Shown: in pieces, positions 40,503-48,221 of the stretch
Position numbering within the stretch: position 1 is the first letter of the stretch
Layout: every line of letters starts with the position of its first letter
Source of the DNA: JACNKJ01 sp964344565
Lineage (GTDB): Bacteria > Krumholzibacteriota > Krumholzibacteriia > JACNKJ01
Length of the DNA stretch: 64,000 nucleotides
Direction: 5' to 3'
Assembly: GCA_964344565.1 (NCBI GenBank)
Contig: CAYFNT010000004.1
Coordinates: forward strand, 148,725 to 212,724
The notes under the pieces: model-generated
What the model saw: the letters and a program-made list of their open reading frames with translations, nothing else
The model's database searches: none
What the model was told of the DNA's origin: nothing
Position numbers and translations under genes: made by a program

Positions 40503-40868
40503 ATGTCCCGTTCAGTCAACCACGTCGCTTCCCGCGCTCGCAGGAAGAAGGTCCTTTCCCGCGCGAAAGGCTTTTACGGCAAGAGGAAGAGCAGCGTCCG
40601 TCTGGGCACCGAGGCCGTCAATCGCGCCGCCGCCTACGCCTATCGTGATCGCAAGCAGCGCAAGCGCCAGTTCCGCCGCCTCTGGATCACCCGCATCAAC
40701 GCCGCGGCCGTACAGAACGGTCTCAGCTACAGCAAGTTCATCCACGGGCTCAAGGCTCTCGAAGTGGACATCGACCGCAAGCAGCTCGCGGAGATGGCGG
40801 TCAATGATCCCGCCGCCTTCAGCAAGCTCAGCGAAATGATTCAGACGGAGATGGACAAGGCCAGCTAG
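40503..40868 (+). CDS. rplT: 50S ribosomal protein L20
   Basis: A 121-residue basic protein that binds 23S rRNA early in large-subunit assembly. SRKKVLSRAKGFYGKRKSS-type residues (RARRKKVLSRAKGFYGKRKS) and RRLWITRINAAAVQNGLSYSKFIHGL are typical. An AGGAGATACGACC ribosome site precedes the ATG. L20 often represses its own infC-rpmI-rplT operon through the leader mRNA, which suits the attenuator at 39579. The pheS start follows after 8 nt. Confidence 0.97.
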   Translation: MSRSVNHVASRARRKKVLSRAKGFYGKRKSSVRLGTEAVNRAAAYAYRDRKQRKRQFRRLWITRINAAAVQNGLSYSKFIHGLKALEVDIDRKQLAEMAVNDPAAFSKLSEMIQTEMDKAS

Positions 40869-40876
40869 GAGGGATC

Positions 40877-41890
40877 GTGGAGCGGGAACTCCAGCAGCTT
40901 TGGGAGGGCGCCGAGCAGGACCTGGCTCAGGCCGCGGACCTGCAGGCCATCGAGTCCTTCCGGATCAAGTACCTCGGCAAGAAGGGGGCCGTGGCCGGTC
41001 TCTTCGGGCGTATGGGAGCCCTTTCGGCCGAGGAGCGTCCGGCATTCGGCCAGGCCGTCAATGATCTGCGCAGCCGTCTGGAAGAGGCCCTGACCGCCCG
41101 CAAGGAAGCGGTGGCGGAGCAGTCCGAATCGGCCTTGCCCGAGGGCTACGATCCCAGCCTGCCGGGCTACAGGCCCTGGTTCGGTCGCCGTCACGTGCTC
41201 TCCTCCGTGCTGAAGGAGATCGTCGAGATCTTTCGCGGCATGGGCTTCTCGGTGGCCGAGGGTCCCGAGGTGGAGCTGGACTATTTCAACTTCCAGGCCC
41301 TGAACTTCCCCGACGATCATCCGTCCCGGGACACGCAGGACACCTTCTACATCGAGGAGGACGTCCTCCTTCGCACCCACACCAGCCCGGTGCAGATCCG
41401 CTACATGGAGAAGCATCCGCCGCCGGTGCGCATCGTGGTGCCGGGGCGGGTCTACCGCAACGAGGCCATCGACGCCTCCCACGCCGCCGAGTTCCACCAG
41501 GTGGAAGGGCTCTACGTGGACGAGGGCGTGACCATGGGGGATCTCACGGTCACCATCCGCCACTTCGCCAGGGAGTTCTTCGGCGGCGGCACGGAAGTGC
41601 GCTTCCGTCCGCACTTCTTCCCCTTCACCGAACCCAGCGCCGAGGCCGACATGACCTGCTTCGGCTGCGGGGGCTCGGGCTGCCGCATCTGCGGCAACAC
41701 CGGGTGGATCGAGATCATGGGCGCCGGCATGGTGCATCCCAAGGTCTTCAAGTCGGCGGGTTACGATCCCGAGAAGGTGACCGGCTTCGCCTTCGGCATG
41801 GGCATCGAGCGCATCGCCATGCTGCGCCATGGGATCAAGGACATCCGACTCTTTCTCGAAAACGATCTGCGCTTCCTCTCCCAGTTTTAG
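40877..41890 (+). CDS. pheS: Phenylalanyl-tRNA synthetase alpha subunit
   Basis: A 337-residue class II synthetase subunit. The start is GTG 40877, with GGAGGG 3 nt upstream (or AGGAG at 5 nt). The N-terminal coiled coil (about 1-80) binds tRNA. RHVLSSVLKEIVEIFRGMGF starts the catalytic domain; DTFYIEEDVLLRTHTSPVQIRYM is motif 2-like; and GFAFGMGIERIAMLRHGIKDIR is motif 3. A four-cysteine CFGCGGSGCRICGNTGW segment suggests a bound zinc, a feature seen in some bacterial PheS. It works as a heterotetramer with the pheT product encoded 9 nt downstream. Confidence 0.96.
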   Translation: MERELQQLWEGAEQDLAQAADLQAIESFRIKYLGKKGAVAGLFGRMGALSAEERPAFGQAVNDLRSRLEEALTARKEAVAEQSESALPEGYDPSLPGYRPWFGRRHVLSSVLKEIVEIFRGMGFSVAEGPEVELDYFNFQALNFPDDHPSRDTQDTFYIEEDVLLRTHTSPVQIRYMEKHPPPVRIVVPGRVYRNEAIDASHAAEFHQVEGLYVDEGVTMGDLTVTIRHFAREFFGGGTEVRFRPHFFPFTEPSAEADMTCFGCGGSGCRICGNTGWIEIMGAGMVHPKVFKSAGYDPEKVTGFAFGMGIERIAMLRHGIKDIRLFLENDLRFLSQF

Positions 41891-41899
41891 GAGTCCGCC

Positions 41900-44311
41900 A
41901 TGTTGATCAGCCTGAACTGGCTGCGCGATTACGTAGACGTCCCCGAAAGCGCCGAGAAGCTGGCCGAGGATCTGACCATGCTCGGCCTCAATGTGGAGGG
42001 CGTGGAGCATCGTCCCAATCCCCTCAGCGAATTCGTGGTGGGCAGGGTGCTCGAGTGCGAGCGTCATCCGGACGCCGACAAGCTCTCCGTCTGCAAGGTG
42101 GACGTGGGGGACGGCGAGGCGCGCAACATCGTATGCGGCGCGCCCAACGTGCGCGAAGGCCTCACGGTGTCGGTGATCCTGCCCGGCAAGCAGCTGCCCG
42201 ACGGCCTGAAGATCAGGAAGACCAAGCTCCGCGGCGTGAAGAGCGAGGGCATGATCTGCTCGGAAATCGAGATGGGTCTCGGAACGGATGCGGCCGGCAT
42301 CCTCGAGATGGACACCGACAAGCCCCTGGGCACGCCGCTCTCCGAGCTCTACGGCCGCGAGGATTGGATCCTGGACGTGGAGGTCACGCCCAATCGTCCC
42401 GATCAGCTCGGGCACATCGGCGTGGCCCGCGAGGTGGCCGCCCTCTACGACCGCGAGTTGAAGCTGCCTTCGGTGGAACTGAGTTCCGAGAAGCAGTTCG
42501 ATGGTGACGCTTTTCCCATCGAAATCGAAGACCCGGTGGGCTGTCCGCGCTACATCGCCCGTACCATGGAAGGCGTGGCCATCGGCCCCGGTCCTGCCTG
42601 GATCTGCGAGCGCCTGGAAGCCATCGGCCTGAGGCCCATCAACAACGTGGTGGACGTGACCAACTACGTGCTCCACGAAACCGGACAGCCGCTGCACGCC
42701 TTCGACGCGAAGAACCTGGCCGGCGGGAAGATCGTGGTGCGCAGGGCCCGTCCCGGAGAGAAGACCGTGACCCTGGACGAGGCCGAGGTCGATCTGAGCG
42801 AGGAGGACCTGGTCATCGCCGACGCGGAGCGCACCGTGGCCATCGCCGGCGTCATGGGCGGACTGAACTCCGAGGTCGAAGACGGCACCACCGAGCTGGT
42901 CATCGAGAGCGCCTACTTCAATCCTTCCAGCGTTCGCAAGACTAGGAAGCTCCACGACTACAGCACCGACGCCAGCTATCGCTTCGAGCGCGACGCCGAC
43001 ATCGAAATGGCCGACTACGCCAGCCGTCGCGCCGCGGCCCTCATGCAGGAGGTGGCCGGCGGCAAGGTGTCGACGAAAGTGACCGACGCCTATCCCGCGC
43101 CGCGGAAGCCGAAGACCGTGGACCTTCGTCCCGGAAAACTGCGCACCCTGCTGGGCATGGACATGCCCCTGCAGCAGATCATCGCCCTTCTGGACCGTTT
43201 CGAACTGGAAGCGAAGGGCGACGAGGATCTTCTAATCGTGACGATTCCCAGTTTCCGTCGCGACCTCGAACTCGAGGTGGATCTCATCGAAGAGGTGGCC
43301 CGGCTCTACGGCTACAACGAACTGCCCGTGGAGAACCGGGTGAGCAACCTGCTCTACGCCTCCAAGAACGAGGAAGAGAAACTCACCGAAAAACTCCACG
43401 GCGTGCTCACAGGATTGGGCTTCACCGAGGTGATGACCAGCAGCTTCATGGATCCCCGCGACCTGGACCGGATGAAACTCGACGGTGAGGATCCCCGTCG
43501 CGCCCTGGTCACGGTGAGCAATCCCCTGGTGAGCTTCAACGAGAAGATGCGGAGCAGCCTGCTTCCGGGAATGCTCGGCGTGCTCAAGGTGAACGTGCAT
43601 CGAGGAGAGGACCAGTTGCGCATCTATCAGATCGCGCGGGTCTATCTGTCGCGGGAGAACGAGAAGCTGCCCCACGAGCCCACGCGCCTGTCCATCCTCA
43701 TGTCGGGATTGCGTAATCCCCAGCACTGGAGCTCCCAGACTCCCGAACTCAAGGAGGGGGACATGGGCGGACTGGCCGAGTCGGTGCTCGGCGCACTGCG
43801 CATTCCCTATCGCGTGGAGTACGAGAGTTCGGAGCCCTTCCTGGCGCGCGCTCGCTCCGTGCGCTTCCTCCACGAAAAGAGCGGGGAGCTTCTGGGACAG
43901 GGCGGTCCGCTTCGTTCGTCCCTGATTTCGGACATCAAGGGCGCGTCCGCGACCTTCGTTCTGGAGTTCCACCTGGAAGCTCTGGCCGAGGCCACGGGCG
44001 ACCATTCCGCCTACGAAGCGCTCCCGGCTTTCCCCGCCCTGAAGCGGGATTTGGCCTTGCTGCTGCCCGTGAATCTGCGCTGGGAAGAGCTTTCTGCCCT
44101 CATCGAAAAAAACGGGGGCAAATGGCTTGAATCGCAGGACCTTTTTGATGTTTACTCTGGAGACGGTATCCCCGAGGGCACAAAGAGTTATGCGGTACGC
44201 CTCAAGTTTAGGTCGAACGACGGTACGCTGACCGACGAACAGGTGGACAAACAGATCGCCCGCATACTCAAGGCCCTCAAAGAGTCCTTGAACGTTTTTC
44301 TGCGTTCATGA
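41900..44311 (+). CDS. pheT: Phenylalanyl-tRNA synthetase beta subunit
   Basis: An 803-residue protein of normal length. The N-terminal region holds the EMAP-like tRNA-binding domain (VVGRVLECERHPDADKLSVCKVDVGDG). B3/B4 editing regions follow (PINNVVDVTNYVLHETGQPLHAFD), then B5 and the catalytic-like core, and the C-terminal FDX-ACB anticodon-binding domain (FPALKRDLALLLPVNLRW onward). It edits Tyr-tRNA-Phe and binds tRNA. The ATG has AGGAG upstream. A ZapB-like gene follows after 22 nt. Confidence 0.96.
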   Translation: MLISLNWLRDYVDVPESAEKLAEDLTMLGLNVEGVEHRPNPLSEFVVGRVLECERHPDADKLSVCKVDVGDGEARNIVCGAPNVREGLTVSVILPGKQLPDGLKIRKTKLRGVKSEGMICSEIEMGLGTDAAGILEMDTDKPLGTPLSELYGREDWILDVEVTPNRPDQLGHIGVAREVAALYDRELKLPSVELSSEKQFDGDAFPIEIEDPVGCPRYIARTMEGVAIGPGPAWICERLEAIGLRPINNVVDVTNYVLHETGQPLHAFDAKNLAGGKIVVRRARPGEKTVTLDEAEVDLSEEDLVIADAERTVAIAGVMGGLNSEVEDGTTELVIESAYFNPSSVRKTRKLHDYSTDASYRFERDADIEMADYASRRAAALMQEVAGGKVSTKVTDAYPAPRKPKTVDLRPGKLRTLLGMDMPLQQIIALLDRFELEAKGDEDLLIVTIPSFRRDLELEVDLIEEVARLYGYNELPVENRVSNLLYASKNEEEKLTEKLHGVLTGLGFTEVMTSSFMDPRDLDRMKLDGEDPRRALVTVSNPLVSFNEKMRSSLLPGMLGVLKVNVHRGEDQLRIYQIARVYLSRENEKLPHEPTRLSILMSGLRNPQHWSSQTPELKEGDMGGLAESVLGALRIPYRVEYESSEPFLARARSVRFLHEKSGELLGQGGPLRSSLISDIKGASATFVLEFHLEALAEATGDHSAYEALPAFPALKRDLALLLPVNLRWEELSALIEKNGGKWLESQDLFDVYSGDGIPEGTKSYAVRLKFRSNDGTLTDEQVDKQIARILKALKESLNVFLRS

Positions 44312-44333
44312 CAAGATTCGAGCGAGGTGATTC

Positions 44334-44579
44334 GTGTCCGAGATTTCCAAGTTCGAAGCTCTCGAACGAAAGATCACCCAGGCCATCGAGAAGGTGGCCA
44401 CGCTGAAGGAAGAAAACAGGGGACTTCAGGCGCAGCTCAAAGAGGCCAAGGCGAAGAACGCCAGCCTGAACAAGGAAATGGCCGGCATGAAGAAGGGGAC
44501 CGCCAAGGGTCCCGACATGCGGAAGCTGCGCGGCAAGGTGGACTCCCTTCTGGAAAAGATCGAAGCACTGGAACTCTAG
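44334..44579 (+). CDS. Small coiled-coil protein, ZapB-like
   Basis: An 81-residue charged protein that is almost entirely a coiled coil, with heptad patterns in LERKITQAIEKVATLKEENRGLQAQLKEAKAKNASL and a second short helix MRKLRGKVDSLLEKIEALEL. The GTG start has GAGG about 7 nt upstream. It lies directly before zapA, and in many bacteria a small coiled-coil gene of the ZapB/YgfA-neighbour type sits there; both act on the FtsZ ring. Coiled coils are low in information, so the ZapB link rests mainly on place and size. Confidence 0.6.
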   Translation: MSEISKFEALERKITQAIEKVATLKEENRGLQAQLKEAKAKNASLNKEMAGMKKGTAKGPDMRKLRGKVDSLLEKIEALEL

Positions 44580-44624
44580 TTTCCCGGGACTCAAGATCGG
44601 GATCGTTTCGATCCGCGAGGACAC

Positions 44625-44918
44625 ATGAAGACGGACAAGTCGGTCAAGGTCGGCATCTACGGAACGGAGTACCGTGTGAGCGGCGCGGCGGATGAGGATT
44701 ACATCCGAGGCATCGCGGACTACGTGGACAACACCATGCGGGAGATCTCGCGGCAGGGGCGTCACATCTCGCCCGTGCGGATCGCGGTGCTCGCGGCCTT
44801 CAACATCGCCGACGAACTTTTCCAGCTGCGCGGGGACGATCCCGCGGCGATCGATGCGAGCGGCAACGAGGAAAAAGCAGAGCGTCTTTTGAAACTGTTC
44901 GAAGAGCTCGACGAGTAA
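44625..44918 (+). CDS. zapA: Cell division protein ZapA
   Basis: A 97-residue protein that cross-links FtsZ filaments at midcell. KVGIYGTEYRVSGAADEDYIRGIADYVDNTMREI is the ZapA N-terminal globular signature, followed by a C-terminal helix for tetramer formation that is shorter than in E. coli. The gene lies after pheT and a ZapB-like gene and immediately upstream of a 6S RNA, an arrangement known from many bacteria (zapA-ssrS). Confidence 0.9.
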   Translation: MKTDKSVKVGIYGTEYRVSGAADEDYIRGIADYVDNTMREISRQGRHISPVRIAVLAAFNIADELFQLRGDDPAAIDASGNEEKAERLLKLFEELDE

Positions 44919-44930
44919 GACCAATTCGCC

Positions 44931-44959
44931 TTGCCCACGCATTTCGATCCTGGTATAAT
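44931..44959 (+). promoter_or_regulatory. Promoter of the 6S RNA gene
   Basis: TTGCCC (44931-44936), a 17-nt spacer, and a perfect TATAAT (44954-44959) with the extended TGG. This is the strongest promoter I found in the window. Confidence 0.85.
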
Positions 44960-44965
44960 TTCTCC

Positions 44966-45147
44966 ATCGATTCCCTACCGTGTGCGTGGGGGAAGTGAGA
45001 AATTGAGCCAACACTTCGGCCTAGGAGGGTCGAATCCGAAGTGTGAAAGGAGCCCTCGGGATTCCTGACCTCTTCGTGAGACCTTCCGACTTTCGAGTAG
45101 AAGGCCCAAGACTGACCTTCCCTAACGGCAGTGAGTGGGGAATTTTT
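44966..45147 (+). ncRNA. ssrS: 6S RNA
   Basis: An approximately 180-nt RNA that binds sigma-70 RNA polymerase in stationary phase. ATTCCCTAC (44970-44978) pairs with GTGGGGAAT (45135-45143) as the closing stem, with one G-U pair. Further pairing inside (ACACTTCGG against CCGAAGTGT near 45009-45045) forms the terminal arm. A strong promoter lies upstream, a T-run ends the gene, and it sits directly after zapA, the usual place for ssrS. No protein frame fits here. Exact ends are estimates. Confidence 0.8.
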
Positions 45148-45226
45148 ATGCCCATCGGTGCCCAGCCCGGGAGGCCTTCATGAAGGCTATCTCTTCCCGT
45201 CCCGGCGGATTCCGCCTCCTACGCCC

Positions 45227-46009
45227 ATGAAGATCCTATTCATAGCCGACATCATGGGAGCTCCCGGCCGAAAGGCCGTGAAGTCGCTGCTGCCGGGCGT
45301 CCTGAAGGAGCATGCGCCCCACGCCGTCATCGCCAATGGGGAGAATGCCGCGGGCGGGAACGGCATCACCCCCAAGATCGCCGATGAATTCTACGGCATG
45401 GGCATCCAGATGATCACGGGGGGCAATCACAGCTGGGACAACAAGGACGGCATGGCCCACCTCGACAAGGAGAGCCGCCTCCTGCGTCCCCACAACTACG
45501 ATGCGGAGAACCCGGGCAGCGGCTTGGGAGGCATCGAGCTGCCGGGCGGCAGGACCCTGACCGTACTGAACCTCCAGGGCCGCGTCTTCATGCCGCCTCT
45601 GCACTGCCCCTTCCGTTGCGCCGACGAGGTGCTCGACAAGGTTGATGGGCCGGTCTTCGTCGATTTCCATGCGGAGGCCACCAGCGAGAAGGCCGCCATG
45701 GCTCACTACCTCGACGGTCGCATCACCGCCATCCTGGGAACCCACACTCACGTGCAAACGGCCGACGGACGCGTCCTCTCCGGAGGCAGCGCCTTTCTCA
45801 CCGATGCGGGCATGACCGGCCCCCACGACGGCGTCATCGGCATGACGGCGAAGTCCACGCTGCCGCGCTTCCTCAGGCAGATCCCCTCCCGATTCGAAGT
45901 GGCCAAGGGAGACCTGAGGATGCAGGGAGCGATGATCCAGTTCGATGAAGACAGCGGCAGGGCGGAGTCCATCGAGACCTTCGACCTGCCCCTCGAGGAG
46001 GATGCGTGA
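45227..46009 (+). CDS. ymdB: YmdB-type metallophosphoesterase (TIGR00282 family)
   Basis: A 260-residue two-metal phosphodiesterase. ATG 45227 starts KILFIADIMGAPGRKA with metal ligand D8; NGEN (37-40), GGNHSWDNK (65-73) and the later HAEATSEK and GTHTHVQTADGR motifs complete the metal site. YmdB hydrolyses cyclic mononucleotides such as 2',3'-cAMP and affects RNA-linked regulation in Bacillus. Upstream codons to 45131 overlap the 6S RNA and are not used. The stop overlaps the folD GTG. Confidence 0.9.
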   Translation: MKILFIADIMGAPGRKAVKSLLPGVLKEHAPHAVIANGENAAGGNGITPKIADEFYGMGIQMITGGNHSWDNKDGMAHLDKESRLLRPHNYDAENPGSGLGGIELPGGRTLTVLNLQGRVFMPPLHCPFRCADEVLDKVDGPVFVDFHAEATSEKAAMAHYLDGRITAILGTHTHVQTADGRVLSGGSAFLTDAGMTGPHDGVIGMTAKSTLPRFLRQIPSRFEVAKGDLRMQGAMIQFDEDSGRAESIETFDLPLEEDA

Positions 46010-46887
46010 AGCTGCTCGACGGTCGCGCCCTGCGCGACAAGATCCTCGAGCGGATAGCGGCGGAGGTGTCGAGTCTGCCGGCGCCGCCGAAGCTCGTGGT
46101 GGTGCAGGTGGGGAAAGATCCGGCCAGTTCCGTCTACATCCGCAACAAGTTCAAGGCCTGCGAGAAGACGGGCATCCTCTCCGATCACATCCATCTTCCG
46201 GAAGAGACCGATCAGTCGACTCTCGATGAACAAATCCGCGGCTTGAGCGATGATCCCGACGTCCATGGAGTCCTGCTCCAGCTTCCGCTGCCCCCTCAGC
46301 TCGACGATGCCCGCGCCATGAGTCTTCTCGATCCCGAAAAGGACGTGGACGGCTTCCATCCGGCCAACCTGGGGCGCCTCGTGGCCGCACAGCCGGGGCC
46401 CGTGCCCTGCACGCCGGCCGGTGTCCGCGCCTTGCTCGAGGAAGGCGGCGTGGAAACCCGAGGCAAGGAGCTCGTGGTGCTCGGCCGCAGTCTCATCGTG
46501 GGCAAGCCCGCCGCGCTTCTCTTCCTGGAGAAGAGCGCCTTCGGCGACGCCACGGTCACGGTCTGCCATAGCCGTAGCGAGAATCTCACCGAGATCTGCC
46601 GGCGTGCGGACATCCTCGTGGCCGCCATCGGACGGGCGCGTTTCGTCACGGCGGACATGGTGAAGGAAGGCGCCGTGGTGGTGGACGTGGGCATCAACCG
46701 CATCGAGGATCCCACGGCCAAGAAGGGAACCCGCATCGTGGGTGACTGCGATTTCGAAGCCCTCTCCGAAAAGGTCTCCGCGATGACCCCCGTTCCGGGC
46801 GGAGTCGGCGTGATGACCGTGGCCATGCTCATGCAGAATACCCTGGACGCCTGCAAACGCCAGCAGGACGCCAAGGCGGGCGTCTGA
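46006..46887 (+). CDS. folD: Bifunctional methylene-THF dehydrogenase / methenyl-THF cyclohydrolase
   Basis: A 293-residue FolD enzyme of one-carbon metabolism. LVVVQVGKDPASSVYIRNKFKACEKTGI contains the catalytic Lys/Tyr pair; GVLLQLPLPPQL and DPEKDVDGFHPANLGRL are the signatures; VVLGRSLIVGKPAALLFL is the NADP-binding loop; and PVPGGVGVMTVAMLMQNTL ends the catalytic part. The GTG start at 46006 overlaps the previous stop, and the polyprenyl synthase start shares one base with the folD stop. Confidence 0.96.
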   Translation: MKLLDGRALRDKILERIAAEVSSLPAPPKLVVVQVGKDPASSVYIRNKFKACEKTGILSDHIHLPEETDQSTLDEQIRGLSDDPDVHGVLLQLPLPPQLDDARAMSLLDPEKDVDGFHPANLGRLVAAQPGPVPCTPAGVRALLEEGGVETRGKELVVLGRSLIVGKPAALLFLEKSAFGDATVTVCHSRSENLTEICRRADILVAAIGRARFVTADMVKEGAVVVDVGINRIEDPTAKKGTRIVGDCDFEALSEKVSAMTPVPGGVGVMTVAMLMQNTLDACKRQQDAKAGV

Positions 46888-47768
46888 TGCGCCCGGATCC
46901 AGGGGGCGAGGCTCCTTTCCTGGCGGTCCTCGAAAAGAGACTCGCTCTACTGCTCGCCGACGATGCCCGTCGCCATCCGCGACTGCAGGCGGCCATGGCC
47001 CACGCCATTCTCGACGGAGGGAAAAGGTTGCGCCCTCTGCTCGTCCGCGCCGCTTCGAACCTGGGAGAACCGCCGAGCGAGGACTGCCTCCTGCTGGCGG
47101 CGGCCTCAGTGGAACTGCTCCATGGCTATTCTCTGGTTCACGACGATCTGCCCGCCATGGACGACGATGACTTCCGTCGCGGGAAGCCGAGCTGCCACAA
47201 GGTCTACGGCGAGGCCATGGCCATCCTAGCGGGAGACGCCCTGCAGGCCCTCGCATTCGAATCCCTGGCCCAATCGCTTTCGCTGGTTGAAATCCCTGAA
47301 GGACGCAAGGTCGATCTGATCAGGCGCTTCGCCCAGGCCGCGGGCCAGGAAGAGCTGGTGGGAGGACAGGCTGCCGACCTGGAACCCCGAGCGGGGCAGG
47401 ATCCCGCCGACGAACTCGTCTGGATTCACGAGCGGAAGACGGCGGCCCTCTTCCGCATCTGCCTGCGCATCGGCGCGACCCTGGGAGGCATGGACGCGGG
47501 CGAACTGGATCGTCTGGATCGCGCTGCCTGGCATCTGGGACTCGCCTTCCAGGCCACCGATGACGTTCTCGATCTGGAGGCGGAACTCGATGTGCTGGGC
47601 AAGACGCCGGGCAAGGACGCGGCCCTCGGGAAACTCACCTTCGCCGAACTACACGGAGCCGAACGAGCCGCGGAGTTGGCCGAGGAACATCTGGCCAAGG
47701 CCATCGAAATGCTCCCGGATGGTCCCTTGAGCGATCTCGCCCTGCGAATGGTCAGGAGAAGCCGCTGA
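46887..47768 (+). CDS. ispA: Polyprenyl diphosphate synthase (farnesyl/geranylgeranyl type)
   Basis: A 293-residue trans-prenyltransferase that condenses isopentenyl diphosphate with allylic diphosphates. GGKRLRPLLV, the first aspartate-rich motif VHDDLPAMDDDDFRRGKPS and the second motif FQATDDVLDLEAE are intact. FFPS/GGPS enzymes cannot be separated with certainty, but length and order folD-ispA-dxs suggest the FPP-type synthase of the MEP pathway set. TGATG overlap with folD and the next gene. Confidence 0.92.
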   Translation: MRPDPGGEAPFLAVLEKRLALLLADDARRHPRLQAAMAHAILDGGKRLRPLLVRAASNLGEPPSEDCLLLAAASVELLHGYSLVHDDLPAMDDDDFRRGKPSCHKVYGEAMAILAGDALQALAFESLAQSLSLVEIPEGRKVDLIRRFAQAAGQEELVGGQAADLEPRAGQDPADELVWIHERKTAALFRICLRIGATLGGMDAGELDRLDRAAWHLGLAFQATDDVLDLEAELDVLGKTPGKDAALGKLTFAELHGAERAAELAEEHLAKAIEMLPDGPLSDLALRMVRRSR

Positions 47769-48199
47769 TGATGATCTTCCCGATTCTCGGGGCGGGTCTC
47801 ATGGGCCAGGTCCTCAAGAGCCTCCTGCACGCCGTGCGTCGGCGGCAGCGCAGCCTGAGCCTTTTCGCGGATCTGGAGAGCTTCCCCAATTTCCATTCCG
47901 TGCTGGGGGGCAGCCTCATCTTCCAGGTTGGGCAGTCCAGCGGTTTCGACAGCCTGGACTTCGCCGTGGCGACCATGTTCACCATGATCCTGCTCTACGA
48001 CACGGCCGGCGTGAAGCGCGCCGCGGGCAAACAGGCCTGGATGCTCAATCGCCTCAGCGAGGTGCGGGCCGGAACCAAACCGCTGCTGGAGATTCCAGGC
48101 CAGTCGACGGTACGAACCTGGTCGGCCGCAGCCTTCGGCCTATTCGCGGGATGGGGCCTGGAGCGGGCCTGGCTTGCCTTGGGACTCGGCACTTGGTAG
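47768..48199 (+). CDS. Divergent PAP2-family membrane protein (DUF212)
   Basis: A 143-residue membrane protein with about three or four hydrophobic helices. The pattern GGSLIFQVGQSSGFDSLDFAVATMFTMILLYDTAGVKRAAGKQAWMLNRL matches the divergent-PAP2 family. The conserved family motif PSSHSA reads FPNFHSVLG here, so one phosphatase-type Ser pair is altered while the His is kept. The function is unknown. Its position between prenyl synthase and dxs hints at isoprenoid or lipid phosphate handling. Confidence 0.78.
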   Translation: MMIFPILGAGLMGQVLKSLLHAVRRRQRSLSLFADLESFPNFHSVLGGSLIFQVGQSSGFDSLDFAVATMFTMILLYDTAGVKRAAGKQAWMLNRLSEVRAGTKPLLEIPGQSTVRTWSAAAFGLFAGWGLERAWLALGLGTW

Positions 48200-48221
48200 T
48201 TTTTAAGCCGGAGGAAGGCCT

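Noticed and set aside
40865..42955. Very long reverse-strand open frame opposite pheS and pheT
   Set aside because: It is an effect of high GC and biased codon use in the true genes; its translation has no recognisable domain.
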